Both the position numbers and the translations under genes were made by a program. Shown here one piece after another: positions 31,375 to 35,518 of a stretch of DNA of 35,518 nt. Within the stretch, counting starts at the first letter, position 1. Each line of letters starts with the position of its first letter. This stretch comes from Oscillospiraceae bacterium (GTDB lineage: Bacteria; Bacillota; Clostridia; Oscillospirales; Oscillospiraceae). The stretch lies in contig JAISXU010000079.1 of the NCBI GenBank assembly GCA_031270395.1, positions 1-35,518 on the forward strand, read 5' to 3'. The notes beneath the pieces are model-generated. The model ran no database searches, was not told the origin of the DNA, and saw nothing but the letters and a program-made list of their open reading frames with translations.

Positions 31375-32358
31375 ATGGAAAATATGTCCGCCGCGAAAAG
31401 ATTGCTTCGCTCTAAGCTTTTTTCGCTTGCTGCCGTCACAGCGGTCGTCGTCCTCATATTCTATTTGATCCGGAGAAGTTATCTCGGCGTCGATAACATC
31501 CGCGGCATCCTCAACTCAATGAGTCTGTCCGGTACGATAGGCGTCGGAATGGCGTGTCTCCTCATAGGCGGAGGAGTCGATCTCGCGGCGGGCGCCGAAG
31601 GGTGCTTCGGGGGCGTTATGGTCGCCTTGTTGATCAGCAAGGCGGGGGCGCCGTGGCCGGTCGCTCTTGTCGCCGTCATACTCATCGGAGCGGCTATAGG
31701 AGCGTTCAACGCTTTTTTGATAAATGTTCTCAACTTTATGGGGTTTATCGCGACTATTGGCGTCTCATCAATGCTCCAGGGTATTATCAATATTATTACG
31801 AAAGCGAGGAACATCTCGATAAGCGACAGGGGCTTCTGGTCCATAGGAACTGTCGCCGTCGCGAATTTGTTTACGCTTCCTTTTATGATCATGGCGGCGC
31901 TGGTAGTAGTCTATGGGATCATACTCTCGCGAACCAGATTCGGCAGAACGGTATATATGTGCGGCGGAAATCGCCGGGCGGCGCGGCTGTCCGGCCTCAA
32001 TCCCAAAAAGATAAGCACGATTTTATACATCAACTGCGGCGCGCTCGCCTCGCTCGGCGGCGCGATACTCGCCGCGCGTATGCACTCCGGCTCTCCAAAG
32101 GCCGTACTCGGATCGGAGCTTGACGCGATAACCGCGGCCGTTCTCGGCGGGGTTTCATTTATGGGCGGCGCCGGCAATATGGGCGGATGCTTCATCGGAC
32201 TGCTATTGCTGTGCAGCTTCAATAACGGACTGATCTCTGTGAAGTTGGCATCGTACTGGACGATTGTGGCGCAAGGGGTACTGCTGATAGCCGCGCTGAT
32301 AGCCGACTATTTTAACGTCAGGGCGCGCGCGCGCGAGTTAAAGGCCGCGGGCGCGTGA
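31375..32358 (+). CDS. ABC importer permease (RbsC-like), second
   Basis: A 327-residue second permease of the same family, with about nine hydrophobic segments starting FSLAAVTAVVVLIFYLI. The family motifs are GGGVDLAAGAEG, FLINVLNFMGFIATIGVSS, GRTVYMCGGNRRAARLSGL and AAVLGGVSFMGGAGNMGG. AAAGGAGGGG lies upstream of ATG 31375, the strongest ribosome binding site in the operon. The presence of two different permeases with one fused ATPase is the arrangement of the autoinducer-2, nucleoside and some sugar importers. It ends with an arginine-rich tail. The 93 bases to the binding-protein gene contain a hairpin. Confidence 0.9.
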   Translation: MENMSAAKRLLRSKLFSLAAVTAVVVLIFYLIRRSYLGVDNIRGILNSMSLSGTIGVGMACLLIGGGVDLAAGAEGCFGGVMVALLISKAGAPWPVALVAVILIGAAIGAFNAFLINVLNFMGFIATIGVSSMLQGIINIITKARNISISDRGFWSIGTVAVANLFTLPFMIMAALVVVYGIILSRTRFGRTVYMCGGNRRAARLSGLNPKKISTILYINCGALASLGGAILAARMHSGSPKAVLGSELDAITAAVLGGVSFMGGAGNMGGCFIGLLLLCSFNNGLISVKLASYWTIVAQGVLLIAALIADYFNVRARARELKAAGA

Positions 32359-32390
32359 GCTTGAAGCCAAAGTAAAACAGCTCATTTCTG

Positions 32391-32415
32391 TTTGCAAACG
32401 CGCAACGTTTGCAAA
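32391..32415 (+). other. Hairpin before the binding-protein gene
   Basis: A perfect 10-bp stem TTTGCAAACG and CGTTTGCAAA with loop CGCAA, 36 bases upstream of the binding-protein start. No T-tract follows. In other importer operons hairpins like this mark processing and protect the more abundant binding-protein message; that role is inference here. Confidence 0.55.
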
Positions 32416-32451
32416 TAAAATTATTCAAACATATCGAAGGGGGAAAATTCA

Positions 32452-33684
32452 ATGAAAAGATCATTAGCAGTCCTGTTGTCCGCGCTTCTGTGCATGTCCG
32501 CCGTATCATGTGCCGGCGGAAACCCGGGCGAATCGCCGCCTCCATCCGTTTCGTCCGGCGGCTCTCCGACCGCGGAGGCGCCGCCGTCCGGCGGAGAGCC
32601 GTCTGCGCCTCCGGATGCCTCGACCCCGGCCGCTGCCACGCCGGCGGAACCGACCGCAACAGGGAGCGTTGTAGGGCGCTACGCCGACAAGAGCGTTGAC
32701 TACTTTTCGAGAGAACCGTATGAATTTGTCTATATGGTAAATGGTATGCTCGTAATACATCAGCTGCTTGGCGAGGCATTGGCCGATTGGGGAGGCCGCG
32801 TGAACTACAACTATTCCGAATACGATTCCGGCAGTGACATGAACGCATTCCTCACCACGATGGAGACGTACGCGACACAGGGGTACGACGGCTTCTTTGT
32901 AGACCCCGACGTCACTGTCGCGCAGCGGACGGCGGAGCTTGCGGAGGATCTCGGGATTCCCATCTTTCCCGTACTTGTCCCAATGCGTGATAACGACGGC
33001 AAGCTGATTACACCCGGCCTGCACCTCGACAGCATAATGGTCGGCGGACTTCAGACACAGTGGCTTATCGACAACTACACGAACTACTGGGGAGACGTTG
33101 ACCCCGCGGAAATAGGCTACCTGTTCCTGTACGCCAGCTTTAACAAGAATCTTGTCGATAATATGGTCGGAGCGAGAGATAAATTCCAAGAGACCTGGCC
33201 GGATACGTTTGAAAAAAATTATTACGACGGCGACTGCCTTGCGCTCGGCGTCAGCATTGAAGCCGGTTTTGACTACACGAGTTCAATATTCACGGCTAAC
33301 CCGGATGTCAAGTACTGGTTTGTATCCTCGTGCCTTGAGGATTACGGACAGGGCGCGGCGCGTGCGGCGGAGGACCTGAACATGGAGGATCGCGTGCTTA
33401 TACTCAGTAACGGCGCGAACACCCTGATTCCGGACTGGCAGGGCGGTTATGACGGCTGCTGGGTAGCGGCGCTGCACTATGCCAACGAGATTTTCACCGA
33501 ACCCATCGCGTGCGGTCTCGTGGCGCTGGCCGACGGTCGCGCAAAGCCCGAAGATCTGTGGCCGGAATACAAGCAGCCCGGTGAGAAGTACGCGCTGTAC
33601 GTCGTGCCGACTGTCATCATAACAAAGGACACATATCAGGATTACCTCCAGTATGTAGAGGACTTCGTGAGCGGTCTCGACTGA
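32452..33684 (+). CDS. Lipoprotein substrate-binding protein of the ABC importer
   Basis: A 410-residue secreted lipoprotein that captures the imported ligand. The signal peptide MKRSLAVLLSALLCMSAVSC ends in a lipobox (AVSC), with lipidated Cys20, so it needs LspA. A low-complexity linker of about 55 residues, rich in Pro, Ser, Ala and Gly, spaces it from the membrane. From about residue 75 it has the two-lobed periplasmic-binding-protein-4 fold (EFVYMVNGMLVIHQLLGEALADWG, GYDGFFVDPDVTVAQRTAEL, IPIFPVLVP when read in order). Many aromatic residues (W, Y, F) are present, suggesting a ring-containing or sugar ligand. AGGGGG precedes ATG 32452. The gene is last in the operon and ends 12 bases before the family 3 repeat. 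Confidence 0.9.
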   Translation: MKRSLAVLLSALLCMSAVSCAGGNPGESPPPSVSSGGSPTAEAPPSGGEPSAPPDASTPAAATPAEPTATGSVVGRYADKSVDYFSREPYEFVYMVNGMLVIHQLLGEALADWGGRVNYNYSEYDSGSDMNAFLTTMETYATQGYDGFFVDPDVTVAQRTAELAEDLGIPIFPVLVPMRDNDGKLITPGLHLDSIMVGGLQTQWLIDNYTNYWGDVDPAEIGYLFLYASFNKNLVDNMVGARDKFQETWPDTFEKNYYDGDCLALGVSIEAGFDYTSSIFTANPDVKYWFVSSCLEDYGQGAARAAEDLNMEDRVLILSNGANTLIPDWQGGYDGCWVAALHYANEIFTEPIACGLVALADGRAKPEDLWPEYKQPGEKYALYVVPTVIITKDTYQDYLQYVEDFVSGLD

Positions 33685-33741
33685 CAGGCGTACGATGCGA
33701 AGCACGCCGGGGGCTGTTTCCCCGGCGTGCTTCGCAACAAA

Positions 33742-33786
33742 AAAACGGCTGTGATGTTCCAATATATGGACCGTCACAGCCGTTTT
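33742..33786. terminator. Bidirectional intrinsic terminator of the ABC operon
   Basis: AAAACGGCTGTGA (33742-33754) pairs with TCACAGCCGTTTT (33774-33786), extended by a T-G wobble and a G-C pair. It has an A-tract before and TTTTCGTT after. Confidence 0.72.
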
Positions 33787-33788
33787 CG

Positions 33789-33818
33789 TTGACACCTGCA
33801 AGTATGGCGTGATAAAAT
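33789..33818 (+). promoter_or_regulatory. Strong-looking promoter upstream of the MATE gene
   Basis: TTGACA (33789-33794), an 18-base spacer, then TAAAAT (33813-33818) with extended TGA. It points at the MATE gene and would give a leader of about 110 bases containing the family 1 fragment. Confidence 0.62.
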
Positions 33819-33835
33819 AGCGCCGCCGATACTTC

Positions 33836-33907
33836 TTGCGAGCCGCGCACGGCGAGATCCAACCCTCGTAACTCGTTTGTTACGCCTCAAGCCGTGACAA
33901 ACGAAAT
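33836..33907 (+). repeat. 3' fragment of a family 1 element
   Basis: Matches the 3' end of the copy at 3584-3798, from GCGAGCCGCGCACGGCGAGA through CGTTTGTTACG. Its closing stem is CGTTTGTTACG (33874-33884) with CGTGACAAACG (33893-33903), keeping pairing through one T-G wobble. Its last 27 bases equal the box at 20403-20429 inverted. Confidence 0.75.
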
Positions 33908-33934
33908 TATACAAACTATGGAGCACCAAAGACA

Positions 33935-35326
33935 TTGCTTAAAGACATACTAAAGCAGCCGCGCGGGTTTTATCGCGGCGTGTTCTCGCTCATGGCGCCG
34001 ATGATACTGCAAAACGTTATCTCGCAGTCCGTCGCGCTGGCGGATGCGTTCATGGTCGGGCTGACGGGTGAGGAGAGTCTGGCGGCCGTGACGTTGGCGA
34101 ACACGCCCTTTTTTGTGCTGATGGTGCTGACGTTTGGCATACAGAGCGGCGTGGGCATACTCATAGCCCAATACTGGGGACGGCAGAACCGGGGGGCGAT
34201 AAGCCGCGTGGTGGGCGTTGGGGTGTACGTCGCGCTTGCCGCGTCCGCCGCCGTCGCCGCGCTGATGATCGTCATGCCGGAAAAAATACTTGCATTGGTC
34301 ACGGATGAGGCGGGACTTGTGGATACCGCGGTCAGGTACGCCCGGATCGTGGGAGTATCCCAGGTGTTCGCGTCGGTCACGCAGATATATATGGCGGCTC
34401 AGCGGAGCTGTGAGAACCCTAAGCTCGGCGTCATCGTGCTCGGTTCCTCCTCGCTTATCAATATTTTCGGGAACTGGCTGCTCATATTCGGCAGCGCGAC
34501 GCTGGGAGTGGCGCCTATGGGCGTCGTCGGCGCGGCGGTGGCCACGCTGATCGCAAGGATCGTGGAGTTTACGATAGCCGTCGTGTACGCCGTCGTAAAC
34601 CGGCATTTGAGGCTCGATTGGAGACTGTTTTTCAGGCCGGGCATGCTCATAGTGAAGGATTTTGTGAAATACTCGCTGCCCGTCGTCATAAACGAGGCGC
34701 TGTGGGGCGTATCGCTCATGCTGTATCCCGTCATACTGGGGCATATGCGCTCGGCGACGTCATTACTGGCGGCATATAACATAGCGGGCAGCATCGAAAA
34801 GCTCTTCACCGTCGCCGTGTTCGCGACAGGCAGCGCCGTCGCGGTCATAATAGGCAAGGAGTTGGGCGCGGGAAACGTAAAAGAGGTGTACTCAAAAGCA
34901 AAATCGCTGGCGGCGATGGGCTTGCTGCTCGGACTCGGCGCCGGAGTTCTGCTGCTGATCGCCACTCTCACGGTCATGGAACCGCTGGTGTACCCGCTGT
35001 TCGGCATGTCGCCCGACGCCGTCGGCGCGGCGAGAGCTATGCTGCTGATTCTAGCGGCGGTGGTACCGCTGCGCAACTGCGGCTTTGCCGTGGGTATAGG
35101 CGTATTGCGCGGAGGCGGCGACGTCAGGGCGGTCATGCTTATAGACTGCCTCTCGCTGTATGTGCTGGCGCTGCCGATGGCGGCCGTGTCCGGACTCGTG
35201 CTCGGCGCGGGTATTGCCGTGGTCTATTCGAGCGTGCTCCTTGAGGAGGTCGCGAAGACGGGTATACTGCTCGCGAGGTTGAAATCGCGGAAATGGATTA
35301 AAAACGTGACGCGCGACACGGTTTGA
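33935..35326 (+). CDS. MATE family multidrug/metabolite exporter
   Basis: A 463-residue membrane antiporter with twelve hydrophobic segments in two repeated halves, the MATE plan. Recognisable motifs are the N-terminal FSLMAPMILQNVISQSVALADAFMVG (split here in two parts: LMAPMILQNVISQSV and ADAFMVGLTGEESLAAV), GVGILIAQYWG in the first half, and YNIAGSIEKLF with VIIGKELGAGNVKE in the second. MATE proteins export cationic compounds with Na+ or H+. The start TTG 33935 has GGAG 11 bases upstream. Its own promoter in the family 3 repeat separates it from the importer operon. A role in exporting the product of the neighbouring reductase is possible but unsupported. Confidence 0.92.
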   Translation: MLKDILKQPRGFYRGVFSLMAPMILQNVISQSVALADAFMVGLTGEESLAAVTLANTPFFVLMVLTFGIQSGVGILIAQYWGRQNRGAISRVVGVGVYVALAASAAVAALMIVMPEKILALVTDEAGLVDTAVRYARIVGVSQVFASVTQIYMAAQRSCENPKLGVIVLGSSSLINIFGNWLLIFGSATLGVAPMGVVGAAVATLIARIVEFTIAVVYAVVNRHLRLDWRLFFRPGMLIVKDFVKYSLPVVINEALWGVSLMLYPVILGHMRSATSLLAAYNIAGSIEKLFTVAVFATGSAVAVIIGKELGAGNVKEVYSKAKSLAAMGLLLGLGAGVLLLIATLTVMEPLVYPLFGMSPDAVGAARAMLLILAAVVPLRNCGFAVGIGVLRGGGDVRAVMLIDCLSLYVLALPMAAVSGLVLGAGIAVVYSSVLLEEVAKTGILLARLKSRKWIKNVTRDTV

Positions 35327-35343
35327 GTATTTTCACCACATGA

Positions 35344-35518
35344 GAATAATTTCGTTTGCACACGTATTCGCTCTTTCGTCCTTTTCGCCTGTCCGCCGAC
35401 AGGCGGGCTGTGGCGAAAAGAATTTTTGCGAAGGAGTGCGCCCCGTGCGACGGAGCAAAAATTGTTATATCTCCGTCAGTAGATGGAATTCATTTCCATC
35501 TACTGACACTCTGCGAGC
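35344..35518 (+). repeat. Family 1 multi-stem element cut by the window end
   Basis: Starts 18 bases after the MATE stop and aligns with 3584-3740 over its whole visible length. It differs by an extra 20-base hairpin (CGCCTGTC/GACAGGCG) set inside the loop of the CTTTTCGC/GCGAAAAG stem. The third stem is GTCAGTAGATGGAA (35475-35488) with 35494-35507, again 14 perfect pairs and loop TTCAT, but with five positions changed on both arms relative to the first copy. Confidence 0.85.

Larger units (their letters stand above)
33697..33835 (+). repeat. Family 3 terminator-promoter repeat, copy 2
   Basis: Nearly identical to 25484-25619, in the same orientation, 8.2 kb apart. The perfect 16-bp stem is 33697-33712 with 33720-33735. 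Differences from copy 1 are a few bases in loops plus a CAA insertion after the first stem. It starts 12 bases after the binding-protein stop and is followed directly by the 3' part of a family 1 element. Confidence 0.85.

Noticed and set aside
3584-35518. Repeats considered as a CRISPR array
   Set aside because: Copies are few, long, far apart and lack regular spacers; no cas genes are present.

Overview
This window looks like a chromosomal segment of a GC-rich Firmicute, most likely an uncultured member of class Clostridia. The gene order yggS(ylmE)-sepF(ylmF)-divIVA-ileS-lspA-rluD(ylyB) is the Firmicute division cluster. Two large surface proteins carry SLH domains, the start codons and ribosome binding sites are Gram-positive-like, and isoleucine is often encoded by ATA. 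No rRNA, tRNA, CRISPR array, transposase or phage gene was seen.

Layout. (1) 0.3-5.3 kb: peptidoglycan precursor genes murA and murC flank an oppositely oriented ABC-F ATPase. (2) 5.3-6.0 kb: a hairpin-rich gap with no gene, ending in a promoter and the leader of hfq. (3) 6.0-14.0 kb: a tight plus-strand run of hfq, a HlyD-like envelope protein, yggS, sepF, divIVA, ileS, lspA and rluD, without the ylmG and ylmH genes usual between sepF and divIVA. (4) 14.1-25.5 kb: a cell-surface region with a PMT-type membrane glycosyltransferase, an SLH/L,D-transpeptidase, a divergent PhoB-type regulator and BaeS-type kinase, and a 1464-residue SLH multidomain adhesin-like protein. (5) 25.5-33.8 kb: an accessory block with a LysR regulator diverging from an Old-Yellow-Enzyme/dienoyl-CoA-reductase-like flavo-iron-sulfur enzyme, followed by a complete two-permease ABC importer of the RbsA/RbsC class with its lipoprotein binding protein. 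(6) 33.9-35.3 kb: a MATE exporter.

The genes are individually ordinary, but the spaces between them are not. Four families of multi-hairpin intergenic repeats recur. Family 1 is a 175-215 nt multi-stem element. Two of its copies share nearly all their sequence except one 14-bp stem, which differs at five positions with full compensation on the other arm. Family 2 is a short hairpin pair. Family 3 is a 136-139 bp module holding a GC-rich hairpin, a bidirectional terminator and a consensus-like promoter. It sits 12-16 nt after two stop codons and so brackets the 8.2-kb accessory block as direct repeats. Family 4 is a block around a CTGTAGGGGCGACC core that in one place forms a perfect 27-bp-stem palindrome. 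A perfect 27-bp box is also shared by the promoter of the two-component operon and the leader of the MATE gene.

How it fits together: regions 1, 3 and 4 supply cell-wall precursor synthesis, septum placement, lipoprotein maturation and surface-layer construction. The accessory block looks like a regulated uptake-and-reduction route for an unknown unsaturated compound. All functions are inferred from sequence motifs read by eye; no database search was run.
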